This document shows, piece by piece, positions 53,258-62,572 of a stretch of 64,000 bases of DNA (positions are counted from its first letter, which is position 1; each line of letters starts with the position of its first letter). Below the pieces are notes generated by a model. It searched no databases and was not told the DNA's origin. It was given only the letters and a program-made list of their open reading frames with translations. The stretch comes from Conexibacter woesei DSM 14684. Lineage in GTDB: Bacteria; Actinomycetota; Thermoleophilia; Solirubrobacterales; Solirubrobacteraceae. The translations under genes were made by a program, and so were the position numbers. Where the stretch lies: NCBI RefSeq assembly GCF_000025265.1, contig NC_013739.1, positions 2,976,001 through 3,040,000 of the forward strand, written 5' to 3'.

Positions 53258-54235
53258 GTGCCACCTGCCTTCAAGCCCGCGTACCTGATCCACGGCGACG
53301 ACCACGGCCGGCTCGCGGAACGCCGCGCCAGACTCCGCGCGCTCGCGGAGCGCGAGAGCGGGTCGCAGGGGATCGAGGTGTTCGAGGGCGACGCCGCGAC
53401 CGCCGAGGCGGTCGCCACCGCGCTGTCGGCGATGACGTTCGCGATCGGCCGCCGCTTCCTGATCGTCGACGGCGTCGAGCGCTGGAAGGCCGCCGACATG
53501 AGACTCGTCGAGCCGGCCCTGAAGACGCTCCCGCCCGACACGACGGTCGTCTTCTTCGGCCGCGAGGAGGGCCGCGCGAAGGTCCCCGACAGATTGATAG
53601 CCGCGGTCAGAGCGGCCGGCGGCGACGTCAGCACGGAGCTGACCGTCAAGCCGTGGGACCTGCCGAAGTGGGCGGTGGCGCAGGCCAGAGGGCTCGGCCT
53701 GGAGCTGCACCCCTCCGCCGCCAGAGCGCTCGTCGCGCACGTCGGCGAACGCCAGCAGCGGCTGCTGCGCGAGCTGGAGAAGCTCGCGCTGGAGCTGGGG
53801 GAGGGCGCGCGGATAGACCTCGAGCAGATCGAGGAGATCACCGCCAGCTCGGCGGAGCGGAAGGTCTGGACGCTCGCCGACGCGCTCGTCGCGCGCGACG
53901 GCCTCGCCGCCACGCGCGTCTACTTCGAGCTGCGCGAGCAGGGTGAGCGGCTCGCCGGCCTGCTCTACACGATCGCCAGACGGCTGCGAGACGCGCTCGA
54001 CGTCGCCCAGCGGCTGGAGACCGGCGAGTCCGCCTCGCAGGTGCGTCGCGGGCTGCGGATGCCGCCGAAGGCGGCCGAGCGCTTCGTCGCCGACGTCCAG
54101 CGCACGGACGTCGCCGGCCTGCGCGCCGCGCTCGGGATCGTCGCGGACCTCGAGCTTGCCTCGCGCGGCGGTGCCGGCTCCGGTCTCAGCGAGGACACGC
54201 TCGCGATCGGCGCGATCGCCCGCCTCACCGCTTGA
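53258..54235 (+). CDS. holA: DNA polymerase III subunit delta
   Basis: 325 residues, normal for HolA. The N-terminal AAA-like part begins P-A-Y-L-I-H-G-D-D and lacks a functional Walker A, as expected for delta. The middle has R-L-I-A-A-V-R and the collar domain has L-L-R-E-L-E-K-L-A-L and L-L-Y-T-I-A-R-R. It opens the sliding clamp as part of the clamp loader. GTG 53258 lies 9 nt after TAGACT with no ribosome site. Converges with rpsT, and the 39-bp palindrome lies between. Confidence 0.9.
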   Translation: MPPAFKPAYLIHGDDHGRLAERRARLRALAERESGSQGIEVFEGDAATAEAVATALSAMTFAIGRRFLIVDGVERWKAADMRLVEPALKTLPPDTTVVFFGREEGRAKVPDRLIAAVRAAGGDVSTELTVKPWDLPKWAVAQARGLGLELHPSAARALVAHVGERQQRLLRELEKLALELGEGARIDLEQIEEITASSAERKVWTLADALVARDGLAATRVYFELREQGERLAGLLYTIARRLRDALDVAQRLETGESASQVRRGLRMPPKAAERFVADVQRTDVAGLRAALGIVADLELASRGGAGSGLSEDTLAIGAIARLTA

Positions 54236-54248
54236 CCCAACCGGCATC

Positions 54249-54287
54249 GTCCTGGATTGGTGTCGCTATGCGACCGCAACCCAGGAC
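54249..54287. repeat. 39-bp palindromic element between convergent genes, copy 2
   Basis: The left arm (GTCCTGGATTGGTGTCGC) and right arm pair with three mismatches around TAT. It lies 14 bp after the holA stop and 82 bp before the rpsT stop. It differs from copy 1 (5646) at four positions; the outer CCTGG/CCAGG and inner TGTCGC-TAT-GCGAC are the conserved parts. Confidence 0.72.
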
Positions 54288-54369
54288 AACCTCGGCACGA
54301 CAACGACAAACGACCCGCTCGCGCGGGCCGCTCGGCGTACGACTATGTTTGGGAGAAGAAGCCGCAGTC

Positions 54370-54642
54370 CTACGCTTCGCCACCACGTCCCGCAAGGATG
54401 CGGGCGGCGCGGGACTTCTTCCGCGCGCCGGTGTTGCGGTGGAGCGCGCCGCGCTTGACGGCCTTGTCGATCGTCTGGACCAGCTCGCGGTGCACCGGGG
54501 CGGCGTCCGCTCTGTCGTCACCCGAGACGATTGCCTCGAGACGACGGAAGGTGGTCTTGATCTTCGACGTGTAGCGACGGTTCTCGAGTCGCTCACGCTC
54601 GGAGCGCAGGATGCGCTTCTTCTGGGAGTGAATGTTGGCCAT
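54370..54642 (-). CDS. rpsT: 30S ribosomal protein S20
   Basis: 90 residues, highly basic, starting M-A-N-I-H-S-Q-K-K-R and containing L-V-Q-T-I-D-K-A-V-K-R-G-A-L-H-R-N-T and R-K-K-S-R, the S20 signatures. It binds 16S rRNA early in small-subunit assembly. ATG 54642 is fixed by homology; the longer open frame is spurious. It shares the spacer with murJ, where the two -10 boxes overlap (TACTAT and TATAGT at 54681-54687), giving rpsT a leader of about 35 nt. Confidence 0.96.
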   Translation of the reverse strand: MANIHSQKKRILRSERERLENRRYTSKIKTTFRRLEAIVSGDDRADAAPVHRELVQTIDKAVKRGALHRNTGARKKSRAARILAGRGGEA

Positions 54643-54680
54643 AAGATGATTTGGCCGCGGGCAGGGCCGCGGCGGCGTCG

Positions 54681-54687
54681 TACTATA
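54681..54687. promoter_or_regulatory. Overlapping -10 boxes of the divergent rpsT and murJ promoters
   Basis: TACTATA reads TACTAT on the plus strand, 9 nt before the murJ GTG, and TATAGT on the minus strand, toward rpsT. The two polymerases could not both bind at once. Confidence 0.5.
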
Positions 54688-54695
54688 GCGCGCTC

Positions 54696-56315
54696 GTGAC
54701 GGCGCAGACCGCTGATGATCCAACCGCCGAGTCGGCGGGCCGCCGGCGGCGCCTTGCGCGCAACACCGCCATCTTCTCGATCGCGACGGGCCTGTCCCGG
54801 ATCGCCGGGCTGGTGCGTGAGATCGTCGCCTCCAGCTACTTCGGCACGAGCGGCGCGTTCTCGGCCTTCACGATCGCCTTCCAGGTCCCCAACCTGGTCC
54901 GCAGCCTGTTCGCCGACGCCGCGCTCAGCGCCGCCTTCGTGCCCGTCTTCACGGAGCTGCTGGAGAGAAGACAGCAGAAGGAGGCGTTCCGCCTCGCGTC
55001 GACGCTCGCCCTGATCATCGTCGCCGCGCTCGGCGCGATCACGGCGATATTCATCCTCGGGGCGGGCGTGATCATGCCCCTCTTCACCGGGGACACGTTC
55101 GACGCGCACCTCAACTCGCTGACGATCGGCCTCAGCCAGGTGCTGTTCCCGATCGTCGTGCTGCTCGGGCTCAACGGGCTCGTCGTCGGGATCCTCAACA
55201 CGTACGAGCACTTCACGATCCCGGCGATCGCGCCGCTGGTCTGGAACATGGTGATCATCGTCGTGCTGATCATCGGCCGCTCGTTCTTCGAGGGCGACCA
55301 GCAGATGTACGCCTACGCGGTCGGCGTCCTGCTCGGCACCGCGGTCCAGCTGGCGATGTCGGTCGCGATGCTGCCGCGCGTCGGCTTCAGATTCCAGTTC
55401 GCCTTCGACTGGCGCGACGCCCGCATCGCGCAGGTCTTCCGGCTGATGCTGCCGGTCACGATCAGCCTCGGGATCATCAACTTCGACCTGCTGATCAACT
55501 CGTCGCTCGGCACGCTCGTCTCCGACCAGGCGCCGCGCGCGATCGACGCCGCGTTCCGCATCTACATGCTCCCGCAGGGGATGTTCAGCGTCGCGGTCGC
55601 GACCGTCCTGTTCCCGACGCTGAGCCGCTACGCCGCCCAGCGCGACCTCGTCGGCCTGCGCCACACGATGGCGACGGGCGTGCGCCAGATCTGCCTGCTG
55701 CTGATCCCCGCCGCCGCCGTCACGCTCGTGCTCGCCGAGCCGATCACGCGCCTCGTCTACCAGCGCGGCGCGTTCGACGCGGAGTCGACCGAGCTGGTCT
55801 CGACGGCGCTCTTCTGGTTCTCGGTCAGCCTGCCGTTCTCCGGCATCAACCTGCTCCTCTCGCGCACGTTCTTCTCGCTCCAGAGACCGTGGTTCCCGAC
55901 CGCGCTCGCGCTCGGCTCGCTGGTCGTCAACGTGATCGTCAGCCTCGCGCTCTACAAGCCGTTCGGGATCGCCGGCCTCGTGATCGGCACGGTCGTCTCC
56001 AACATCGCGATGACGATCGGCCAGGCGTGGGGGTTGCGCAAGCTGCTCCACGGCAGCCTCGAAGGCGCCGCGACGCTCCACGCCGTGGTCAGAATCTGCG
56101 TCGCCTCCGCCGTCCTCGCGGGCGTGTCGTGGTTCGTCTGGTGGGGCCTGGACGACGCGCTCGGCCGCTCGCTGCCGGCCCAGATCATCTCCGTCGGCAT
56201 GGGCATCGGGACGGGCACGATGTTCTACGTCGCGATGGTGCTGAACTCGAAGGTCCCCGAGGGCCAGCAGATCTACCGCATGGTCGCCGGCCGGATGGGT
56301 CGGCGGAAGAGATGA
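54696..56315 (+). CDS. murJ: Lipid II flippase MurJ
   Basis: 539 residues with about fourteen membrane spans. It starts A-R-N-T-A-I-F-S-I-A-T-G-L-S-R-I-A-G-L-V-R-E and has the V-P-N-L-V-R-S-L-F-A-D-A-A-L-S-A-A-F block and the R-A-I-D-A-A-F-R-I-Y-M-L-P-Q-G-M segment of MurJ/MviN. It moves lipid-linked peptidoglycan precursors across the inner membrane. GTG 54696 (V-T-A-Q) is chosen over 54651 because TACTAT lies 9 nt upstream, so the transcript would begin about here. Confidence 0.93.
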   Translation: MTAQTADDPTAESAGRRRRLARNTAIFSIATGLSRIAGLVREIVASSYFGTSGAFSAFTIAFQVPNLVRSLFADAALSAAFVPVFTELLERRQQKEAFRLASTLALIIVAALGAITAIFILGAGVIMPLFTGDTFDAHLNSLTIGLSQVLFPIVVLLGLNGLVVGILNTYEHFTIPAIAPLVWNMVIIVVLIIGRSFFEGDQQMYAYAVGVLLGTAVQLAMSVAMLPRVGFRFQFAFDWRDARIAQVFRLMLPVTISLGIINFDLLINSSLGTLVSDQAPRAIDAAFRIYMLPQGMFSVAVATVLFPTLSRYAAQRDLVGLRHTMATGVRQICLLLIPAAAVTLVLAEPITRLVYQRGAFDAESTELVSTALFWFSVSLPFSGINLLLSRTFFSLQRPWFPTALALGSLVVNVIVSLALYKPFGIAGLVIGTVVSNIAMTIGQAWGLRKLLHGSLEGAATLHAVVRICVASAVLAGVSWFVWWGLDDALGRSLPAQIISVGMGIGTGTMFYVAMVLNSKVPEGQQIYRMVAGRMGRRKR

Positions 56316-56330
56316 GGCCTTAACGCAACG

Positions 56331-56380
56331 CGCCCGCCCGGCCCGGACTCCGACGAGGAGGGAAGAGGGCGGGGCGGGCG
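56331..56380. terminator. Hairpin downstream of murJ
   Basis: CGCCCGCCC and GGGCGGGCG form 9-bp arms with a 32-nt loop, 16 bp after the murJ stop. It also faces the end of the small minus-strand gene at 56418. Strong in GC but without a T-run. Confidence 0.45.
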
Positions 56381-56417
56381 TGGTGCGTCGCCGGGCGTGC
56401 TGGCGCCCAGGTCTGGA

Positions 56418-56624
56418 TCAGGCGTGCGAGCCGTGCTCGCGCCCGAAGAAGCCGCGGGTGAGGAACAGCGGCTGCGGCGCGTACGCCGTCAGCGTCTGCT
56501 GCGTCGCCTCGATCTCCTTCGAGGCGCGGCGCAGCCGGCGCGTGGGCCGGTTGTGACGGTCGGCTCGCTCGCGCAGGTCGGCCGCCCGGCTCTGCTGTTG
56601 GATCTGGGTGAGGGCGGGGTTCAT
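56418..56624 (-). CDS. Small basic hypothetical protein
   Basis: 68 residues, M-N-P-A-L-T-Q-I-Q-Q-Q-S-R-A-A-D-L, with a positively charged helix (R-R-L-R-R-A-S-K-E-I-E) and a hydrophobic end (P-L-F-L-T-R-G-F-F-G-R). ATG 56624 has GGAG 9 nt upstream. I recognise no family. It is divergent from lepA, with a 154-bp spacer rich in inverted repeats. Confidence 0.55.
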   Translation of the reverse strand: MNPALTQIQQQSRAADLRERADRHNRPTRRLRRASKEIEATQQTLTAYAPQPLFLTRGFFGREHGSHA

Positions 56625-56753
56625 GGCGTCAGCTCCAAGGTCGTTCTCTGACACTGGAGACGGTACGTCTGAGACGAACCGGACACATCGGGCGAATGCC
56701 GTCACTTCGGGGGCGCGATGCCTTACCTGAGGGGCACGACCCCTTACGGGGCC

Positions 56754-56765
56754 TTAGGCGCCTAA
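56754..56765. promoter_or_regulatory. Palindrome over the lepA promoter
   Basis: TTAGGCGCCTAA is a perfect 12-bp palindrome whose right end supplies the first bases of the putative -10, TAACCT (56763-56768), 10 nt before the lepA ATG. Just upstream, GGGGC-ACGA-CCCC and CCCC-TTAC-GGGG could form alternative hairpins. An operator or attenuator is possible. Confidence 0.4.
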
Positions 56766-56778
56766 CCTGTACCGGCCC

Positions 56779-58587
<1,809 letters not shown>

Positions 58588-58591
58588 CGCG

Positions 58592-59377
58592 ATGGACCTC
58601 GGGCTCGCCGGCAGACGCTGCATCGTGACCGGCGCGAGCAGGGGGATCGGCCGCGCGGTCGCCCACGGGCTTGCCGCGGAGGGCGCGCGGGTCCTGTTCG
58701 TCGGCCGCACCGAGGCGGCGCTGCGCGATGCGGCGCGGGACGTGCCCGCGGCGGAGTTCCTCGTCGCCGACGTAACGGAGCCCGACGCCGGCGCGCGGAT
58801 CGTCGCGGCCGCCGTCGAGCGGTTCGGCGGGATCGACGTGCTCGTCAACAACGCCGGCACCTCACGCGCGACGCCGATCGACCAGCTGACCGACGCCGAC
58901 TGGGACGAGCAGTGGCAGCTGAACGTGCGTGGCCCCGAGCGGCTGATGGGCGCCGCGGCGCCGCTGATGGCCGCCGCCGGCTGGGGTCGGATCGTCAACG
59001 TCGCGTCGTCCTCCGGCAAGCGCCCGTCCGGCCGCAACGCGGCCTACTCGGTCACCAAGAGCGCCCAGCTCGCGCTCTCGCGCGCCTACGCCGACGCGTA
59101 CGCCGCCCGCGGCGTGCTCGTCAACGCGGTCGCGCCGGGGCCGGTCGGCACCGGCCTGTGGCTCGATCCCGGCGGGATCCTCGACCAGGAGGCGGCGGCG
59201 AAGGGCATCGACCGCGAGGCCGCGCTCGCGGCGGCCGGCGCGAGGGTTCCGCGCGGCAAGCTCGGCGAGCCGGCCGAGATCGCCGACGCGGTCGTCTTCC
59301 TCTGCTCCGAGCGCGCGGCCAACGTCGTCGGCGCGGCGTGGTCGGTCGACGGCGGTGCCGTGCCGTCGTTCATCTGA
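58592..59377 (+). CDS. Short-chain dehydrogenase/reductase
   Basis: 261 residues of classical SDR type. T-G-A-S-R-G-I-G (11-18) binds NAD(P), N-N-A-G lies near 87, the catalytic Ser in V-A-S-S-S-G near 138 and Y-S-V-T-K near 152. The C-terminal V-D-G-G-A matches FabG-like enzymes. It starts 4 bp after lepA. The dehydratase-like genes behind it suggest a 3-hydroxyacyl role, but the substrate is not clear. Confidence 0.85.
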   Translation: MDLGLAGRRCIVTGASRGIGRAVAHGLAAEGARVLFVGRTEAALRDAARDVPAAEFLVADVTEPDAGARIVAAAVERFGGIDVLVNNAGTSRATPIDQLTDADWDEQWQLNVRGPERLMGAAAPLMAAAGWGRIVNVASSSGKRPSGRNAAYSVTKSAQLALSRAYADAYAARGVLVNAVAPGPVGTGLWLDPGGILDQEAAAKGIDREAALAAAGARVPRGKLGEPAEIADAVVFLCSERAANVVGAAWSVDGGAVPSFI

Positions 59378-59420
59378 CACACTCGCCGCCGAGCAAGCTG
59401 TCAGAGCTGAAAGGAGCCCG

Positions 59421-59861
59421 GTGCCAGTCAAGACCGAGGCGATCGGGAAGACCTACGCGCCCGTCGTGTACGCCGTCGGGCGCGAGAAGATCAAGGAGTA
59501 CGCGTCGGCCGTCGGCGAGACGAACCCGCTGCACCTCGACGTCGCCGCCGCGCGCGCGGCCGGCCACGCCGACGTCGTCGCGCCGCCGATGTTCGCCGTC
59601 GTCTACCAGTCGCCGTCGGTGATGCCGGCGCTGTTCGACCCGCAGGTCGGGATCGACTTCCCGCAGCTGCTGCACAGCGCCCAGGAGTTCCGCTGGGACC
59701 GGATCGTCGTCGCCGGCGAGGAGCTGACGACCACGACGACGGTCGCGGCGATCAGCGAGAAGAGCGACATCGGCTTCTACGACTTCGAGGTCGTGACCGT
59801 GGACGAGGCGGGCGAGCCCGTCGTGACCGGCATCTGGAAGATGCTCGTGCGAGGGAGCTGA
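59421..59861 (+). CDS. MaoC/FAS1-like dehydratase, HadA type
   Basis: 146 residues forming one hot-dog domain: A-V-G-E-T-N-P-L-H-L-D near residue 32 and V-V-A-P-P-M-F-A near 52, as in the N-terminal half of (R)-specific hydratases and mycobacterial HadA. It lacks the full catalytic Asp/His site, which in the known complexes lies in the HadB partner. GTG 59421 follows AAGGAG. HadB follows after 3 bp. Confidence 0.82.
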   Translation: MPVKTEAIGKTYAPVVYAVGREKIKEYASAVGETNPLHLDVAAARAAGHADVVAPPMFAVVYQSPSVMPALFDPQVGIDFPQLLHSAQEFRWDRIVVAGEELTTTTTVAAISEKSDIGFYDFEVVTVDEAGEPVVTGIWKMLVRGS

Positions 59862-59864
59862 ACG

Positions 59865-60278
59865 ATGGCCGCTGACTACGAGCCCGGGGCAGAGCTGCCG
59901 ACGCTGACGACGACGCCGGACCGCTTCCTGACGGTCCGCTACGCCGGCGCCTCCGGCGACTTCAACCCGATCCACATCGACGAGCAGTTCGCGAAGGCGG
60001 TCGGGCTGGAGGGACGGATCCTGCACGGCCTCTGGTCGATGGCGCAGGTCGCGCGCGCGCAGACCGAGGCGGCAGGCGGGCCAGAGAGACTGAAGTCGCT
60101 GTCGGTCCAGTTCCGCGGCCAGGGCGTGATGGAGCGCGAGGTGACGGTGACGAGCAAGGTCAAGCGCGTCGAGGACGGCGTCGCGACCGTCACGGCCGAG
60201 GCCCACCAGGGCGACACGCGGATCATCCGCAACGCCGTCGCCGTGCTTCGCATTGGGAGTTCCACGGCGGCGGAATGA
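59865..60278 (+). CDS. MaoC-like dehydratase, HadB type
   Basis: 137 residues. Y-A-G-A-S-G-D-F-N-P-I-H-I-D near 25-38 holds the catalytic Asp and His of the hydratase-2 motif, and G-R-I-L-H-G-L-W follows near 53. With HadA it would form the heterodimeric 3-hydroxyacyl dehydratase used in fatty-acid or mycolate-type elongation. ATG 59865 follows GGGAG. The gene ends 49 bp before hrcA, within which lies the inverted-repeat structure. Confidence 0.83.
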   Translation: MAADYEPGAELPTLTTTPDRFLTVRYAGASGDFNPIHIDEQFAKAVGLEGRILHGLWSMAQVARAQTEAAGGPERLKSLSVQFRGQGVMEREVTVTSKVKRVEDGVATVTAEAHQGDTRIIRNAVAVLRIGSSTAAE

Positions 60279-60308
60279 CGTGCCGTCGCGTAGGTGGGAA
60301 CTCCCGGT
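60253..60308. repeat. Hairpin upstream of hrcA, paired with a copy upstream of dnaJ
   Basis: GGGAGTTCC (60255-60263) pairs with GGAACTCCC (near 60298-60305), with an inner ACGGC/GCCGT stem between. The 20 bases at 60253-60272 occur as an exact reverse complement at 61405-61424. The hairpin ends about 20 nt before the hrcA ATG. Neither copy resembles CIRCE. Confidence 0.7.
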
Positions 60309-60326
60309 CCATCTAGAATCAAGGGG

Positions 60327-61355
60327 ATGCTGACCCCTCGCCAGGAGCTGATCCTCAGAATGGTCGTCGAGGGCTACCTCGACGGTGGTCTGCCGGTCGG
60401 CTCCAAGGCGCTCGCGGCCGAGGTCGAGTGGGGTCCGTCGACCGTCCGCAACGAGCTGGCGATGCTGGAGGAGCACGGTCTGCTCGCCCATCCCCACACT
60501 TCGGCCGGCCGCGTCCCGACCGACGCCGGCTACCGCTACTTCGTCGACCGCCTGCTGAGAGAGCGCGACCTGCCCGGTGCGGCGGTCGCGACGCAGCCGG
60601 AGCTGTCGCTGACGCTGGCCCGCCACGAGGTCGACGAGGCGATGCGCGTCACGACCGAGACGCTGTCGCAGGTGACGAACCTGCTCGCGATCGTCTCGGC
60701 GCCGCCGATCGAGACGGCGACCGTCCGCCACGTCGAGGTGCTGCTGCTGCAGCCGCAGGTCCTGATGGTCGTCGTGATCACTTCGACCGGCGGCGTCAGC
60801 AAGCGCGTCTTCACGTTCGACGGCCCGGTTGACGCCGGCCTCGCCGACTGGGGCGGCAGCTACCTCAACGAGCAGCTGACCGGCGTCGGGCTCGGTGCGC
60901 GCAAGCTTTACCAGCGACTGTCGGACCCGACGCTCGGACCGCGCGAGCGCGGCTTCCTCGACGCGATCGCGCCGGTCTTCACCGAGCTGACCGACACCAC
61001 CGAGCACACGCTCTACGTCGACGGCGCGGCGCGGCTGGTGAGCGAGTTCCGCTTCCAGGACGTGACGCAGCTCAACGACGTGATGCAGATGCTGGAGCGC
61101 CGCGTGACTCTGCTCGGCGTGTTGAGCGCGGCGCTCGTCGAGCGTGACGTCTACGTGCGGATCGGCCGCGAGAACGAGATGCCGGCGCTGCGCTCGCTGG
61201 CGCTGGTGGCCGCCTCGTACGGCCTGCCGCGCCAGAGCCTCGGCACCGTCTCGGTGATCGGGCCGTTGCGGATGGACTACCAGCACGCAATCCGCTCGGT
61301 GCGCGCCGCGGCGCACGAGCTGTCGCGCTTCGTCGAGGACGTCTACGAGGCGTGA
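60327..61355 (+). CDS. hrcA: Heat-inducible transcription repressor HrcA
   Basis: 342 residues. The N-terminal winged helix begins L-T-P-R-Q-E-L-I-L-R and has V-G-S-K-A-L and S-T-V-R-N-E-L-A-M-L-E-E; the GAF-like part and C-terminal helices follow (H-T-S-A-G-R-V-P-T near 58). It represses chaperone genes and is tuned by GroEL. ATG 60327 lies 7 nt after TAGAAT, so the mRNA may be leaderless. The order hrcA-dnaJ-prmA is common. No CIRCE (TTAGCACTC-N9-GAGTGCTAA) is visible nearby. Confidence 0.95.
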   Translation: MLTPRQELILRMVVEGYLDGGLPVGSKALAAEVEWGPSTVRNELAMLEEHGLLAHPHTSAGRVPTDAGYRYFVDRLLRERDLPGAAVATQPELSLTLARHEVDEAMRVTTETLSQVTNLLAIVSAPPIETATVRHVEVLLLQPQVLMVVVITSTGGVSKRVFTFDGPVDAGLADWGGSYLNEQLTGVGLGARKLYQRLSDPTLGPRERGFLDAIAPVFTELTDTTEHTLYVDGAARLVSEFRFQDVTQLNDVMQMLERRVTLLGVLSAALVERDVYVRIGRENEMPALRSLALVAASYGLPRQSLGTVSVIGPLRMDYQHAIRSVRAAAHELSRFVEDVYEA

Positions 61356-61370
61356 GATCGGCTGGCGCAC

Positions 61371-61424
61371 CCGGGAGTTCCCGCCGACCCGACGCGGCTC
61401 GACACGCCGCCGTGGAACTCCCAA
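61371..61424. repeat. Hairpin upstream of dnaJ, inverted copy of the hrcA element
   Basis: GGGAGTTCC (61373-61381) and GGAACTCCC (61414-61422) form the same outer stem as the element before hrcA, in reversed order. It lies 27 nt before the dnaJ GTG, and GGCC-GAA-GGCC follows at 61426-61436. It could be a terminator of hrcA, an operator, or one end of an invertible segment. Confidence 0.7.
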
Positions 61425-61450
61425 GGGCCGAAGGCCCCTACCATTGACGC

Positions 61451-62572
61451 GTGCCCACGGCGAGTGACTACTACGACCGTCTCGGCGTCGCGCGGGACGC
61501 CGACGCGAACGAGATAAAGAAGGCCTTCCGCAAGCTCGCGCGCGAGCTGCACCCGGACGTCAACAGCCACGACCCGGAGGCCGAGACGAAGTTCAAGGCG
61601 GCCGCCGAGGCGTACGAGGTGCTGTCCGATCCCGAGCGCCGCGCGACCTATGACCGCTACGGCGCCGACGGCCTCAGAAACGGCGGCTTCCAGCCGAGCG
61701 GCTTCGGCTCCTTCTCCGACATCTTCGACGCGTTCTTCGGCGGCGACGTCTTCGGCGGCGCCGGCGGCGCGCGCGGCGGACCGGTGCAGGGCGGCGACGT
61801 CGCCGTGACGGCGACGATCGAGCTGGCCGACGTCGCGACGGGCGCGTCCGTCGAGGTCTCCTACGACGCCGTCGTCCGCTGCGAGACGTGCAACGGCAAC
61901 GGCGCCGAGCCGGGCACGCCGATCGAGGCGTGCGACCGCTGTGGCGGGACCGGCCAGCTGCGTGCCGTGACGCGCACGCCGTTCGGCCAGGTCGTGCGCG
62001 CGACCGCGTGCGACGTCTGCGGCGGCGACGGGCGCGTGCCGAAGTCGCCGTGCAAGAGCTGCCAGGGCCGCGGCCGCAGAGTGTCGCGGCTGACGGTCGG
62101 CGTCGACGTGCCTGCCGGCATCGCCGACGGCCAGCGGATCCGCCTCTCCGGCCGCGGTCACGCGGGCGAGCACGGCGGCCCGCCCGGCGACCTCTACGTG
62201 CTCGTGCGCGTCAACGAGGACGCGCGCTTCGTGCGCGACGGCGACGACCTCGTCACCGTCGTGGACGTCGTCGCCCCGCTCGCCGCGCTCGGCACCTCGC
62301 TGGAGGTCCCGACGCTCGACGGCCCGCTGGAGCTGGAGGTTCCGGCCGGGATCCAGCCGCACGAGACGCTGACGCTGCGGGGGAGAGGGCTGCCGGCGCT
62401 GCGGCGCGGGCGCAGGGGCGACCTGCGCGTTGTCGTCAACGTCGTGATCCCGCGCCGCCTGTCGGGCGAGCAGCGCGAGCTGCTGGAGCGGCTGGCGGAA
62501 TCGCTGGGCGAGGAGAACATGAACCCCGAGGAGGGCGTGTTCTCCAAGCTCAAGCGAGCGTTCGGCGCATGA
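61451..62572 (+). CDS. dnaJ: Chaperone protein DnaJ
   Basis: 373 residues. J domain (about 5-70) with H-P-D, Gly/Phe region (about 75-110), a four-motif zinc finger (C-E-T-C-N-G-N-G, C-D-R-C-G-G-T-G, C-D-V-C-G-G-D-G, C-K-S-C-Q-G-R-G; about 138-200) and the C-terminal substrate domain. It delivers clients to DnaK. GTG 61451 is preceded by TACCAT and 6 nt, with no ribosome site. Its stop overlaps prmA. dnaK and grpE are not in this window. Confidence 0.96.
   Translation: MPTASDYYDRLGVARDADANEIKKAFRKLARELHPDVNSHDPEAETKFKAAAEAYEVLSDPERRATYDRYGADGLRNGGFQPSGFGSFSDIFDAFFGGDVFGGAGGARGGPVQGGDVAVTATIELADVATGASVEVSYDAVVRCETCNGNGAEPGTPIEACDRCGGTGQLRAVTRTPFGQVVRATACDVCGGDGRVPKSPCKSCQGRGRRVSRLTVGVDVPAGIADGQRIRLSGRGHAGEHGGPPGDLYVLVRVNEDARFVRDGDDLVTVVDVVAPLAALGTSLEVPTLDGPLELEVPAGIQPHETLTLRGRGLPALRRGRRGDLRVVVNVVIPRRLSGEQRELLERLAESLGEENMNPEEGVFSKLKRAFGA

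Noticed and set aside
60279-61450. CIRCE operator for HrcA
   Set aside because: No TTAGCACTC-N9-GAGTGCTAA or close variant is present; the inverted repeats found have a different sequence and spacing.
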